The translations under genes and the position numbers were made by a program. Of a stretch of DNA of 64,000 nt, positions 18,705 through 28,223 are shown piece after piece (position 1 is the stretch's first letter; every line of letters starts with the position of its first letter). The notes under the pieces were generated by a model. The model worked only from the letters and a program-made list of their open reading frames with translations. It searched no databases and had not been told where the DNA came from. Source of the DNA: RGIG4079 sp045531405 (lineage in GTDB: Bacteria; Bacteroidota; Bacteroidia; Bacteroidales; Muribaculaceae); NCBI GenBank assembly GCA_045531405.1, contig JAZSDX010000042.1, positions 1-64,000 on the forward strand, in the 5' to 3' direction.

Positions 18705-19061
18705 ATGGACTTTAAGACAAACAAACCCATATATCAACAAATCATCGACTACTGCTTCAACAAAATACTCGCACAAGAGTGGGTTGAAGAGGAAAAAGTG
18801 CCGTCGGTGAGAGAATTAGCCATGGAGCTATCGGTCAACACTCACACTGTATTGAAAGCTTACGAATACCTTCAAACCGAAGATATTATCTATGCCAAAC
18901 GTGGTCTTGGCTTCTTCTTAGCTACCAATGCAACTGCGCATGTCAATACTGTGCGCCGTGAGGAATTTTACGAAACAACACTCCGAGAATTGTTTAATGA
19001 AATGGATAGATTACAAATATCTATCAATGATATCGTTGAGCATTACAATAGTCGCAAATAG
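18705..19061 (+). CDS. GntR family regulator, YtrA subfamily
   Basis: The 118-residue protein has a winged helix-turn-helix at the N-terminus (KPIYQQIIDYC ... VPSVRELAMELSVNTHTVLKAYEYLQTEDIIYAKRGLGFFLA). Only a short ~45-residue helical tail follows, which is the hallmark of the YtrA subfamily. It is encoded last in the operon with the ABC transporter and probably represses it. The promoter at 16026-16057 is the likely site of action, although I see no clear inverted repeat there. Confidence 0.9.
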   Translation: MDFKTNKPIYQQIIDYCFNKILAQEWVEEEKVPSVRELAMELSVNTHTVLKAYEYLQTEDIIYAKRGLGFFLATNATAHVNTVRREEFYETTLRELFNEMDRLQISINDIVEHYNSRK

Positions 19062-19089
19062 AACTTTTGCCTCAACATATACTCTACTC

Positions 19090-19119
19090 AACAACCAATA
19101 AACACACTTATTGGTTGTT
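19090..19119 (+). terminator. Terminator of the TraB-ABC-GntR operon
   Basis: A perfect 12-bp stem aacaaccaataa / ttattggttgtt with a 6-base loop is followed by tgttattttt. Confidence 0.9.
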
Positions 19120-19221
19120 TGTTATTTTTATTAACATCGACAAACAAGTTCAAAAAGTTGCATATCTTGGTTAATTTTGTTTTCTTTGCATTACTAATTG
19201 CATTGTATAATTCAAAACAAT

Positions 19222-20889
19222 ATGATGAAAGAAAATCTACTTGAGATTTACTCTCAAAGTTTCAAAGACAATTGGGAATTACCGGCATTAACCAACTATA
19301 TTACCAAGAAGACAATTTCGTATGGTGAATTTGCCAAATCTATAGCGAGATATCACCTTTTATTCAAAGAATGTGGGATTAAACAAGGCGATAAAATTGC
19401 GTTATTAGGGAAAAATACACCCGAATGGATTCAGATATTTTTTGCAACAATTACCTATGGTGCTGTTATAGTACCTGTGCTGAATGATTTTAATCCTCAA
19501 GATGCGCAACATATTGTCAACCATTCCGATTCTGTACTTTTATTCGTCAGCCAATCAATTTGGGAATCTATCGAATATGAAAAGCTCCCAAAAGTAAAAG
19601 CTGCATTCTCTCTCGACCACAACGAGCTTCTCGCTGAAAATGAGGATTCTGATAGCAAAGTGCTTAATGCAATGCGCAATCTTTCAAGCATCTTTAATGC
19701 AAAATATCCAAATGGATTCTGCCGTAAAGACATTAAATACCCCAATGTCACCCCCGATACCCTTGCCGTAATCAATTACACCTCCGGGACAACCGGATTT
19801 TCAAAGGGTGTAATGTTATCTTACAACAATCTTTGTGGTAATGTAGTATATGGTCTTAATGCAAATCTCCATTACCGTGGCTCACGTTGCATTTCATTTC
19901 TACCTCTTGCCCATGCCTATGGTTGTGCATTTGACATGCTCGCTCCATTAGCAATAGGTACTCATATTACTCTATTGGGCAAACTCCCCACTCCTAAAAT
20001 TTTGCTCAAGGCGATGAACGAAATTCGTCCAAATTTGGTTATATGCGTGCCATTAATCCTTGAAAAGATTTATCGCAAGCAAATAGTACCAATGATTACC
20101 AAACAAACAATCCGTTGGGCTCTTGCTATTCCTCTTATTGATACTGCAATATACTCTCAAATACGCAAAAAACTTGTAGAAGCATTTGGCGGCAACTTTG
20201 AAGAAATTATCGTGGGAGGTGCACCTCTCAACAAAGAGGTGGAAGATTTTCTTCATAAGATTAAATTTCCTTTCACCGTGGGTTATGGCATGACCGAATG
20301 TGGACCCCTTATCAGCCACACACCTTGGAGAGAATTTATTCCCACTTCTTCAGGACGCACACTCCCTGGTATTATGGAAACTAAAATTCTAAGCGACGAC
20401 CCCGAAAACATTCCAGGAGAAATATGTGTCAGAGGAGAAAATCGCATGCAAGGTTATTATAAAAATCAAGAAGCTACCGACTTGGTTCTTGACAGCGATG
20501 GTTGGTTACACACCGGCGACATGGGTACTCGCTCTGCCGACGGCACCATTTTCATCAAAGGTCGATCTAAAACAATGATCCTCTCGGCAAATGGACAAAA
20601 TATATATCCCGAAGAAATTGAGTCGAAACTCAACAACATGCCTTTCGTTGCCGAAAGCCTTATCGTAGAACGCAACAATCGATTGGTCGCTCTTGTTTAT
20701 CCCGATTATGAAGCGATGGATGCTAATGGCATTGGCGCCTATCAACTTCGCGAAATCATGGAACAAGTGCGCAAAGACCTCAATAAACTTGTTGCTCCCT
20801 ATGAGCAAATAGAAAAGATTCAACTCATTGCCAATGAATTTGAAAAAACTCCTAAACGTTCAATTAAACGTTATCTATATAATGCATAA
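19222..20889 (+). CDS. Long-chain fatty acid-CoA ligase (AMP-forming)
   Basis: The 555-residue enzyme is of the ANL superfamily. It activates a fatty acid via an acyl-AMP and transfers it to CoA. The P-loop is YTSGTTGFSKGVMLS (about residue 188). Other motifs are GYGMTECGP, DGWLHTGDMG, the hinge KGRSKTMI, and a C-terminal catalytic lysine region (TPKRSIKRYL). The open frame starts at a TTG (19198); the ATG at 19222 (MMKENLLEIY) is the better start. It is monocistronic, with a -7-like TAATTTTG at 19172-19179. Substrate chain length is not deducible. Confidence 0.92.
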   Translation: MMKENLLEIYSQSFKDNWELPALTNYITKKTISYGEFAKSIARYHLLFKECGIKQGDKIALLGKNTPEWIQIFFATITYGAVIVPVLNDFNPQDAQHIVNHSDSVLLFVSQSIWESIEYEKLPKVKAAFSLDHNELLAENEDSDSKVLNAMRNLSSIFNAKYPNGFCRKDIKYPNVTPDTLAVINYTSGTTGFSKGVMLSYNNLCGNVVYGLNANLHYRGSRCISFLPLAHAYGCAFDMLAPLAIGTHITLLGKLPTPKILLKAMNEIRPNLVICVPLILEKIYRKQIVPMITKQTIRWALAIPLIDTAIYSQIRKKLVEAFGGNFEEIIVGGAPLNKEVEDFLHKIKFPFTVGYGMTECGPLISHTPWREFIPTSSGRTLPGIMETKILSDDPENIPGEICVRGENRMQGYYKNQEATDLVLDSDGWLHTGDMGTRSADGTIFIKGRSKTMILSANGQNIYPEEIESKLNNMPFVAESLIVERNNRLVALVYPDYEAMDANGIGAYQLREIMEQVRKDLNKLVAPYEQIEKIQLIANEFEKTPKRSIKRYLYNA

Positions 20890-20991
20890 TTTTTAAGATT
20901 ATGAACAACAGCCAAATCACACATATTGGTTTTAACTATTGTTTCGTTTATATACTATAATCTGATTAAAAATCAACGTAACTTATAAAAC

Positions 20992-22194
20992 ATGAAAAAA
21001 TATCTCGTCACCGGTGCTGCAGGTTTTATTGGCGCCAATTTTGTCAAATATATTCTAAAAAAATGGGATAACAATGTAGAGATTGTAATTCTCGATGATC
21101 TCACTTATGCAGGAAATCTCATGACAATAAAAGATGAAATAGAACAGGACAACGTAACTTTTATAAAGGGAGACATTGGCAATCGCGAACTTGTTACAGA
21201 TATAATTTCCAAATATGACCCTCACTATATTGTGAATTTTGCTGCAGAATCACACGTTGATCGTAGTATCACCAATCCTCGTCTTTTCCTTGAAACAAAC
21301 ATTTTAGGAACACAAAATCTACTTGATTGTGCTCGCAATGCATGGTTGGAAGGAAAAGATGAAAACGGCAAAAATAAATATAAGGAAGGGCGCAAATTCC
21401 TCCAAATAAGCACTGATGAGGTATATGGTTCTCTTGCCAAAGATTTTGCTCAAGCACAACCATTGTCGGTGAGTGACGAAGTAAAACGAGTAATCGAAGG
21501 ACGCGACAATCTCAAAACCTTTGGTTCTCTTTTCTTTACCGAAACAACTCCATTAGCTCCACGCTCACCATATTCTGCTGCAAAAACAGGTGCCGACCTA
21601 ATAACTCTTGCATATCACGAAACCTACGGTATGCCAATAAATATTACTCGTTGCAGCAACAACTATGGTCCATATCATTTCCCCGAAAAACTTATTCCTC
21701 TAATCATTAAGAATATTCTTGAAGGTAAAAAACTACCTGTATATGGCAAAGGTGACAACGTGCGCGACTGGTTATATGTAGAAGACCATGCTAAAGCTAT
21801 TGATATGGTATTACGTCAAGGTAAAATTGGCGAAATATATAATGTTGGAGGATTTAACGAAGAGCAAAATATTGACATCGTGAAAACCGTAATAGCAATA
21901 ATTGCCCGCATCATGAACGATGAGCCTAAATATCAATCGTTATTATCTTGTAAAGTAGAAGACATTAACGATAATTTAATAAGTTTTGTCGCAGATCGCC
22001 CCGGACACGACATGCGTTATGCCATCGATCCTACAAAAATTGCAGTTGAACTTGGTTGGTATCCAGAGACACCTTTCAGCGTTGGTATTGAAAAAACAAT
22101 TCGATGGTATCTCGACAACCAAGATTGGGTAGAAAGCGTTGCTTCGGGCGACTATCAACAATATTACGAACAAATGTATCACAACCGTCAATAA
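20992..22194 (+). CDS. rfbB: dTDP-glucose 4,6-dehydratase
   Basis: This enzyme converts dTDP-glucose to dTDP-4-keto-6-deoxyglucose. The 400-residue extended SDR has the Rossmann motif TGAAGFIGANF at residues 7-17, AAESHVDRSI, the catalytic STDEVYG, and YSAAK. It is about 40-50 residues longer than E. coli RfbB, with insertions around WLEGKDENGKNKYKEGR and DFAQAQPLSVSDEVKR that I believe are common in Bacteroidota homologues. It is the first gene of a five-gene dTDP-amino-sugar cluster. Confidence 0.96.
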   Translation: MKKYLVTGAAGFIGANFVKYILKKWDNNVEIVILDDLTYAGNLMTIKDEIEQDNVTFIKGDIGNRELVTDIISKYDPHYIVNFAAESHVDRSITNPRLFLETNILGTQNLLDCARNAWLEGKDENGKNKYKEGRKFLQISTDEVYGSLAKDFAQAQPLSVSDEVKRVIEGRDNLKTFGSLFFTETTPLAPRSPYSAAKTGADLITLAYHETYGMPINITRCSNNYGPYHFPEKLIPLIIKNILEGKKLPVYGKGDNVRDWLYVEDHAKAIDMVLRQGKIGEIYNVGGFNEEQNIDIVKTVIAIIARIMNDEPKYQSLLSCKVEDINDNLISFVADRPGHDMRYAIDPTKIAVELGWYPETPFSVGIEKTIRWYLDNQDWVESVASGDYQQYYEQMYHNRQ

Positions 22195-22215
22195 TTACTA
22201 AAATCACATAATCAC

Positions 22216-23094
22216 ATGAAAGGTATTGTTCTCGCCGGAGGTTCCGGCACTCGATTATACCCAATTACCAAAGGCATCTCTAAACAGCTGATTCCTGTTT
22301 ATGATAAACCAATGGTTTATTATCCTATATCGGTACTCATGCTTGCCGGCATCAAAGAGATTCTCATTATCTCCACTCCAACCGATCTTCCCATGTTTAA
22401 GCGTTTGTTGGGAGATGGGAAAGAATTGGGAATAACCTTTGAATATGCAGAGCAACCTCGTCCCGAAGGACTTGCTCAAGCCTTTTTAATTGGAGAACAA
22501 TTCATTGGCAATGATGATGTGTGTCTCGTACTTGGAGATAACATATTCTATGGTCAAAGATTCTCATCTATGCTTATGGACGCACTAAACATTGCATCTA
22601 AAAATGAAGCAACAGTTTTTGCATATCCTGTCATAGACCCACAACGATATGGGGTTGTCTCTCTTGACGAAAACGGCAAAGCTATTGACATTGAAGAGAA
22701 ACCTGCAAATCCTAAATCAGACAAAGCTGTTGTTGGACTGTATTTCTATCCGAATGACGTAGTAGAAGTCGCAAAAAATGTTAAGCCTTCGGCTCGTGGA
22801 GAGCTTGAAATCACAAGCGTCAACGAATATTATATGAAACAAGGTCGTCTCAATGTAAAATGTTTCGGACGTGGATTTGCATGGCTCGACACCGGCACTA
22901 TCGACTCTTTAATGGAAGCATCCAGCTTCATTGAAGCAATTGAGAAACGTCAAGGATTAAGAGTCGCAGCTCTTGAAGAAATTGCATATCGTCGTGGCTT
23001 TATTGATGCTCAGCAGTTGCTGAATCTTGCCGAACCAATGAAAGCCAACGAATATGGTCAATACCTTATAAGATTAGCTAACGGTGGACTCTAA
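22216..23094 (+). CDS. rfbA: Glucose-1-phosphate thymidylyltransferase
   Basis: It makes dTDP-glucose from dTTP and glucose-1-phosphate, the entry step for the cluster. The 292-residue protein has the nucleotidyltransferase motif LAGGSGTRLYPITKGISKQL at residues 6-25, LVLGDNIFYG and EEKPANPKS, and ends close to the usual length. It follows rfbB by 21 bases. Its last 11 bases overlap the GTG start of the next gene. Confidence 0.97.
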   Translation: MKGIVLAGGSGTRLYPITKGISKQLIPVYDKPMVYYPISVLMLAGIKEILIISTPTDLPMFKRLLGDGKELGITFEYAEQPRPEGLAQAFLIGEQFIGNDDVCLVLGDNIFYGQRFSSMLMDALNIASKNEATVFAYPVIDPQRYGVVSLDENGKAIDIEEKPANPKSDKAVVGLYFYPNDVVEVAKNVKPSARGELEITSVNEYYMKQGRLNVKCFGRGFAWLDTGTIDSLMEASSFIEAIEKRQGLRVAALEEIAYRRGFIDAQQLLNLAEPMKANEYGQYLIRLANGGL

Positions 23095-23494
23095 CAAAGC
23101 TCATATTATAAATCTACCTAAGGTTACCGATCCGAGAGGAAACTTATCGTTCATCCAAAACGACGATCAGATTCCTTTCAAAATAATGCGCACATATTGG
23201 ATATACGATGTTCCGGGAGGAATGTTCCGAGATGGACATGCATTTCGCTCTCAGCATGAATTTATCGTTGCCCTATCGGGAAGCTTTGACGTTGTACTAA
23301 GCAATGGAAAAGAGACTCAACGAATCCACCTCTCTCGCTCCTATTATGGTCTATATATTCCACCTATGACCTGGCGAGCAATTGATAATTTCTCTACCAA
23401 TTCTGTTGCAATGGTCCTTTCATCAACACGATATGACGAAGACGACTATATTCGTGACTTTGAATTATATAAAACATTAATGGATAATGAATAA
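23084..23494 (+). CDS. FdtA/QdtA-type sugar 3,4-ketoisomerase, first paralogue
   Basis: The 136-residue WxcM-like cupin is expected to isomerise dTDP-4-keto-6-deoxyglucose to the 3-keto sugar. Family features are DPRGNLSFIQND, YDVPGG, HEFIVALSGSFDVVL and a C-terminal DYIRDF. It starts with GTG at 23084, inside the rfbA end; no earlier in-frame ATG exists and the next Met is residue 36. At the usual HAH motif this copy reads HAF, so one of the two family histidines is replaced by Phe. It may therefore differ in activity or stereochemistry from the copy that follows. Confidence 0.85.
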   Translation: MDSNKAHIINLPKVTDPRGNLSFIQNDDQIPFKIMRTYWIYDVPGGMFRDGHAFRSQHEFIVALSGSFDVVLSNGKETQRIHLSRSYYGLYIPPMTWRAIDNFSTNSVAMVLSSTRYDEDDYIRDFELYKTLMDNE

Positions 23495-23933
23495 GCCCGA
23501 AATATTTGCAAAATCATCGGTTGAAGATTGTCGCATTTTCGAACTTATGCGCAACACTCATCAAAACGGTTCATTATCTGTTATTGAAAATAATGAAAAT
23601 ATACCTTTTACTATTAAAAGAGTATATTATCTATATGATATCCCGGGTGGAGCTGAACGAGGTGGACATGCTCATTGCGAGAATCAGTCGTTAATAATTG
23701 CAGTAAGTGGAAGTTTTTCGGTAACTCTTAATGACGGTAAATGCAAAAAAACGTTCAATCTAAATCGGCCCTATAAGGCTCTTTATGTTCCATCCGGATT
23801 ATGGCGTGAAATTAATGAATTTTCGTCTGGCTCAGTATGTTTGGTACTTACTTCCCACATCTATTCAGAAAATGATTATGTGCGTGATTTTGATGATTTT
23901 TTAGCTCTAACAGCTCCAAAAAGACACAATTAG
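23487..23933 (+). CDS. FdtA/QdtA-type sugar 3,4-ketoisomerase, second paralogue
   Basis: The 148-residue WxcM-like cupin is clearly homologous to the gene before it: shared GNLSFIQND / GSLSVIENN, YDVPGG / YDIPGG, SGSF, DDYIRDF / NDYVRDF. It keeps the canonical RGGHAH motif (about residues 58-63), so it is the better candidate for the active 3,4-ketoisomerase. It overlaps the preceding gene by 8 bp and precedes the aminotransferase gene by 6 bp. Whether the product is the galacto (Fuc3N) or gluco (Qui3N) epimer cannot be decided from sequence. Confidence 0.88.
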   Translation: MNKPEIFAKSSVEDCRIFELMRNTHQNGSLSVIENNENIPFTIKRVYYLYDIPGGAERGGHAHCENQSLIIAVSGSFSVTLNDGKCKKTFNLNRPYKALYVPSGLWREINEFSSGSVCLVLTSHIYSENDYVRDFDDFLALTAPKRHN

Positions 23934-23939
23934 ACTCCA

Positions 23940-25067
23940 ATGAAACGATACCCATTTCTAAACTTAGAAACAATAAATCAGCGATATAATTGCGCAATAA
24001 AAGATGCTATAAATAAAGTTATAGATAGTGGTATATATATTGGAGGAGAAGAAGTCGAAACATTTGAAAAGAATATCAGCGATATTTGTAACACTCCACA
24101 TTGCATAGGTGTGAGCAATGGTCTTGATGCAATAAGATTAATCATTCGTGGATATATCGAGCTTGGCATCATGAGTCCTGGAGATGAAATTATTGTACCT
24201 GCCGACACATTTATCGCATCAGCACTTGCAATTACCGAGAATGGTCTTAAGCCTATTTTTGTTGACCCAAACATAGATACCTACAATATTAATAGTAACA
24301 CATTAGAAACATCAATTACTCCTCGCACCAAAGCTATTATGCCGGTACACCTTTATGGACGCATTTCATGGGATGAACAACTTGCCCATATTGTAAAGAA
24401 ATACCACCTTAAAGTGATTGAAGATAATGCCCAAGCCATCGGAGCAACGTCAATTGATAAAGGCCTATATGGCACATATAATGCCGGTTCGCTTGGAGAT
24501 GCTGCCGCAATAAGTTTTTATCCAACAAAAAATATTGGAGCAATGGGCGATGCCGGAGCCATTGTTACTCATGATAGCGAATTAGCAAAAGTTGTTTCTT
24601 CATTACGCAACTATGGAAGTAATCAACAATATAACTATATCTATGCAGGTGTAAATTGCCGATTAGACCCCATTCAAGCCGCAATTATAAATGTAAAAGT
24701 TCCTTTTATCAACGAAGAGAATAAATATCGACAATCTATTGCCGATATTTATGAAAAAGAGATACATAACGAAGCCATAATAAAACCATTAAAACGCATC
24801 AACAACGAAGTTGTGTGGCATCAATATGTAATCAGGACTAACAATCGTGAAAAGTTTAGGGAATATTTATTAGATAATGGCGTAGAAACATCTATCCATT
24901 ATCCGGTGCCTCTTCACAAGCAACCATGTTATAGCCAATTTCACAACTTAAATCTACCCATAGCCGAACAAATAGGCAACGAAGTTGTAAGCCTTCCTAT
25001 TACGCGATGCACCTCATTCCAAGATGCCAATGAAATCGCATCTATTATCAACAATTATCAACAATAG
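23940..25067 (+). CDS. DegT/DnrJ/EryC1 sugar aminotransferase (FdtB/QdtB-like)
   Basis: The 375-residue PLP enzyme is expected to aminate C3 of the 3-keto-6-deoxy sugar, giving dTDP-3-amino-3,6-dideoxyhexose. Family motifs are GxEV (IGGEEVETFE), VSNGLDAI, PADTFIAS, VIEDNAQAIGA, and the PLP-lysine segment FYPTKNIGAMGDAGA (Lys near residue 197). The C-terminal SIHYPVPLHKQPCY and SLPI are typical of this group. It is the last gene of the cluster. No N-acetyltransferase (FdtC/QdtC) follows in the window, so the sugar is either used as the free amine or acylated by an enzyme encoded elsewhere. Confidence 0.92.
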   Translation: MKRYPFLNLETINQRYNCAIKDAINKVIDSGIYIGGEEVETFEKNISDICNTPHCIGVSNGLDAIRLIIRGYIELGIMSPGDEIIVPADTFIASALAITENGLKPIFVDPNIDTYNINSNTLETSITPRTKAIMPVHLYGRISWDEQLAHIVKKYHLKVIEDNAQAIGATSIDKGLYGTYNAGSLGDAAAISFYPTKNIGAMGDAGAIVTHDSELAKVVSSLRNYGSNQQYNYIYAGVNCRLDPIQAAIINVKVPFINEENKYRQSIADIYEKEIHNEAIIKPLKRINNEVVWHQYVIRTNNREKFREYLLDNGVETSIHYPVPLHKQPCYSQFHNLNLPIAEQIGNEVVSLPITRCTSFQDANEIASIINNYQQ

Positions 25068-25101
25068 ATAAACACCTAATATTATACAATTGTCAAGATT
25101 T

Positions 25102-25359
25102 TCAAAATAATGAAAGTTGAACTGCCTCTTGACTATTTTCTTGATGCTCCAACATCATCAATCGACTAACTTGTTGCCAACCTTTTGTCAAATTTCGCAA
25201 CTTTAATGTAACGACCCCTCTATACTTTATTCCCAACGATCTCAAGTAACGTAACACCTCATTATAAGAAGAAATTCCGGTAATCTTAACTGAGACGACT
25301 TCATTCCCCCATTGTGTTACTGTAGCAAAAACCTCATCTCGCAAATCAATTGTAGTCAT
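25102..25359 (-). CDS. Small conserved-looking protein of unknown function
   Basis: The 85-residue soluble protein starts MTTIDLRDEVFATVTQWG, continues VVSVKITGISSYNEVLRYLRSLG, and is basic in the middle (VVTLKLRNLTKGWQQ). A minus-strand TAATTTTG at 25383-25390 could be its promoter. It is convergent with the aminotransferase gene. The balanced amino-acid composition makes it more likely a real gene than chance, but I do not recognise a family. Confidence 0.6.
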   Translation of the reverse strand: MTTIDLRDEVFATVTQWGNEVVSVKITGISSYNEVLRYLRSLGIKYRGVVTLKLRNLTKGWQQVSRLMMLEHQENSQEAVQLSLF

Positions 25360-25791
25360 AACTTTAACCTTTTATTATGCAACAAAATTACAATCATCCA
25401 TGGGCAATATTATTGCGCACAACATTTAATTTATCACAACAAACAATCTATCTCCCCCAAAAAAAGAATAGCCTACTTTCTCAAGCAGCCTATTCAATCC
25501 TATAATTTACTTATTTGTATCAGTATTTTTATACTCAAAAATATAGTATACTTTTCAAAGCATATTTTCAACAAAGATACAAAGTTTTTATAAAGACCAC
25601 AAATTTCAACTCAAAATTCATTCTTAATTCACAAAACTTGGCAATAAATCCACTTGTATTTCTTTTTTATTCTATTTATCAACTATTCTAATTAAAAAAT
25701 ATAGGTAATGCGCTTATTTTTTTGTATTTTTGCGTAATAATAGAAATATTTTATTCAAATTATATTTATCAACACATAAAACTATTTATCA
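25360..25791. other. Intergenic region before nagB
   Basis: AT-rich. It holds the minus-strand -7 box (25383-25390), a short imperfect stem gaatag ... ctattc (around 25466-25496), small palindromes near 25530, and the nagB -7 box TATTTTTG (25725-25732). No gene is seen. Confidence 0.55.
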
Positions 25792-26601
25792 ATGAGACTA
25801 ATTATTGAACCTAATTACGAGGAAGTTTCTCGTTGGGCAGCTAATTACGTTGCATCTCGCATTAATGCAGCTAATCCTACTGCTGAAAAGCCATTTGTAC
25901 TCGGTTGTCCTACCGGTGGCTCACCTCTTGGCATGTACAAAAACCTTATCAAACTCAACAAAGAAGGCAAAGTTTCATTCAAAAATGTTGTTACTTTCAA
26001 CATGGATGAATATTGTGGTATTCCACAAGACCATGAACAAAGCTACCACACATTCATGTGGACTAACTTCTTTAACCACATCGATATTCTTCCTGAAAAT
26101 GTAAACATTCTCAATGGCAACGCAGAAGATCCTATTGCAGAATGCCAACGCTTCGAAGACAAAATCGCATCATATGGTGGTATTGATTTGTTTATGGGTG
26201 GTGTAGGTCCTGACGGACACATTGCATTCAACGAGCCAGGATCAGCATTGACGTCTAAAACTCGTATGAAGACCCTTACTCAAGACACTATTATTGCCAA
26301 CTCTCGTTTCTTTAACAACGACGTTAATCAAGTTCCCAAAACAGCATTAACCGTTGGTGTAGGCACTGTAATGGCAGCCAAAAGCGTTATGCTCATCGTT
26401 AATGGTTACAACAAAGCTCGCGCATTGCGTCATGGTGTAGAAGGTGGTATCAGCCAAATGTGGACTATCTCTGCTCTTCAAATGCACCCCAAAGCAATCA
26501 TTATCGCCGATGAAGATGCTTGCGCTGAATTGAAAGTAGGCACTTACAAATACTTCAAAGATATCGAAGGAGCCAACCTTAACCCCGATACACTCCTCTA
26601 A
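25792..26601 (+). CDS. nagB: Glucosamine-6-phosphate deaminase
   Basis: It converts glucosamine-6-phosphate to fructose-6-phosphate plus ammonia in amino-sugar catabolism. The 269-residue protein is full length, with CPTGGSPLGMYK, the catalytic FNMDEYCGIPQDHEQSYH (Asp and His), GGVGPDGHIAFNEPGS, and the C-terminal TVGVGTVMAAK. Codon use looks biased, suggesting good expression. It is monocistronic with a -7 box at 25725-25732 and a strong terminator at 26624. Confidence 0.97.
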   Translation: MRLIIEPNYEEVSRWAANYVASRINAANPTAEKPFVLGCPTGGSPLGMYKNLIKLNKEGKVSFKNVVTFNMDEYCGIPQDHEQSYHTFMWTNFFNHIDILPENVNILNGNAEDPIAECQRFEDKIASYGGIDLFMGGVGPDGHIAFNEPGSALTSKTRMKTLTQDTIIANSRFFNNDVNQVPKTALTVGVGTVMAAKSVMLIVNGYNKARALRHGVEGGISQMWTISALQMHPKAIIIADEDACAELKVGTYKYFKDIEGANLNPDTLL

Positions 26602-26623
26602 TAAAAAAACATATCAATAACAG

Positions 26624-26651
26624 AACAGTGCTATACAAACATAGCACTGTT
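26624..26651 (+). terminator. Terminator of nagB
   Basis: A perfect 11-bp stem aacagtgctat / atagcactgtt with loop acaaac is followed by ttatttttg. Confidence 0.9.
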
Positions 26652-26706
26652 TTATTTTTGTCATCATTACCTGTTTTGCACTAAACCATTTTATTGTAAC
26701 AATAAA

Positions 26707-26734
26707 AAACACCTCGGAATATTCCGAGGTGTTT
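26707..26734 (-). terminator. Terminator of ompA (28-bp perfect palindrome)
   Basis: aaacacctcggaat / attccgaggtgttt lies 31 bases past the ompA stop, with T-rich sequence following on the minus strand. It may also act on the plus strand. Confidence 0.85.
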
Positions 26735-26764
26735 CTATTTTTACAAATAATTATCTATTAATAA

Positions 26765-27955
26765 TTATTTTGTATTTTCAAGAGTACAGATACTTACACG
26801 GTTCCAAGAATCTTCTTCGAACATGTTACCAACACCTTGACCGGCTGCATTGATACGTTCTGCTTTAATTTTGTAAGTCTTAACAAGCATAGTTTTTACA
26901 GCTTCAGCACGAGCAGCTGCGATTTTTTCGTTTACTTCTTTGCTACCTTCTGGTGATGCATAACCTTTTACAGTTACAGTAGCATTAGGATGGCTCTTCA
27001 TGAAAGCAGCAACCATTTCTACGTTTGGTTTTTGGTCAGCAGCAATTTTAGAAGAACCTTGTTTGAAGTAAACATAACGTACGCTGTTAGTATTGTCAAC
27101 TTTTACTTCTTTAACAGCTGGTTTTTCAGCAAGTTTCTTGTTGCAAGCAGCGAGTTCAGCAGCAAGAGCAGCGTTTTCAGCAGCAAGAGCTTTTACTTTA
27201 CCATTGCAAGCATCGTTTTGTGCGCGAAGGTCGTTGATTTGAGCGTTAAGTGCATCAACTTCAGCTTGGTCATAAGGTTTAACACATTTGAAACCTTTAC
27301 CACCGATGTGATAAGTTACACCAGCCATAAGATTTACACGAGCATTGTGTGAATCAAATGAAAGGTTAGTGTATTTTGTATTTTTACCCCAATCACCAGC
27401 AGGAGCTTCCATACCCCAAACTACAGATGGTTTGAATGATACAGTTACGTTTTTGGTAACATTGAAGTTGAAGTTAAGACCGGCTTTAGTTGCAAATGTG
27501 TTCCAGTCGCGGCAACCACCAGTCGCCCAGTTTGCATGATTTGCACTCCAGTTCAAGTCATAAGCACGACCCCAACCAGCACCAACAACAGCTTCTACTT
27601 CAAAGAAGTTTTGTTTGCAACATTTGTAACCTAAAATAAGGTTGTTAAGGTTGATTGCAGTATAAGCACCTACATAATGAGTGTCAAATACATTAGCACC
27701 TTCACCATAAGAAGTGTTGATACCCCAATTACCTTCGATACCAAGAGCGAGGATAGGAGTTACTTGTTTTTCGATTTCCAAACCTACAACACCACGCATA
27801 TCGCCCCAGAAAGCAGCGTTTTCAATAGGTGTTTGACCACCACCAACTAAAGAAACTGACCAATTGTCAGTAAATTTAGGAGCCTCAACAGCTTGTTGAG
27901 CTTGAGCTGAGATTGCACCTAGTGCTACAGCAGCTAAAAGAATAACTTTTTTCAT
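26765..27955 (-). CDS. OmpA-family outer membrane protein
   Basis: The 396-residue protein has a signal peptide (MKKVILLAAVALGAISAQA). An N-terminal beta-barrel of about 200 residues is followed by a coiled coil rich in Ala/Leu/Asn (about 225-275, VDALNAQINDLRAQN ...). The C-terminal OmpA domain (about 285-396) carries YFKQGSSKI, VKGYASPEGSKEVNEKIAAARA and the peptidoglycan-binding motif region. It anchors the outer membrane to peptidoglycan. Strong codon bias and a perfect promoter indicate an abundant protein, as expected for the major OmpA of Bacteroidales. Confidence 0.94.
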   Translation of the reverse strand: MKKVILLAAVALGAISAQAQQAVEAPKFTDNWSVSLVGGGQTPIENAAFWGDMRGVVGLEIEKQVTPILALGIEGNWGINTSYGEGANVFDTHYVGAYTAINLNNLILGYKCCKQNFFEVEAVVGAGWGRAYDLNWSANHANWATGGCRDWNTFATKAGLNFNFNVTKNVTVSFKPSVVWGMEAPAGDWGKNTKYTNLSFDSHNARVNLMAGVTYHIGGKGFKCVKPYDQAEVDALNAQINDLRAQNDACNGKVKALAAENAALAAELAACNKKLAEKPAVKEVKVDNTNSVRYVYFKQGSSKIAADQKPNVEMVAAFMKSHPNATVTVKGYASPEGSKEVNEKIAAARAEAVKTMLVKTYKIKAERINAAGQGVGNMFEEDSWNRVSICTLENTK

Positions 27956-27993
27956 CTTGTGTATAGTTAAAAAAATTTAGTTTAATTTCAGCA

Positions 27994-28024
27994 CAAAGTT
28001 ATTACAATTGTGCATAATTACAAA
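27994..28024 (-). promoter_or_regulatory. Promoter of ompA
   Basis: Minus-strand TTTG (28021-28024), 19 nt, TAACTTTG (27994-28001), about 38 bases before the ATG. Confidence 0.88.
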
Positions 28025-28186
28025 ATAAAATCGCCTAAAAGCTTCTTTTTTATTCTCATTTATGACAAAAATACACTTTTTATTGACTATTTACACCAAA
28101 AAACGTCAATCTGTCGCAATCGTTAAATAAAATAAATTTCATGTTGTAATCACTCTTAATTTCAAGGAATCTATATATTCCTCAAA

Positions 28187-28223
28187 TTATAAAACCGGGT
28201 TATATTTACAACCGGTTTTATAA
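28187..28223 (-). terminator. Terminator of the thioredoxin lipoprotein gene
   Basis: A perfect 12-bp stem ttataaaaccgg / ccggttttataa has a 13-base loop and lies 48 bases past the stop codon on the minus strand. Confidence 0.85.
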
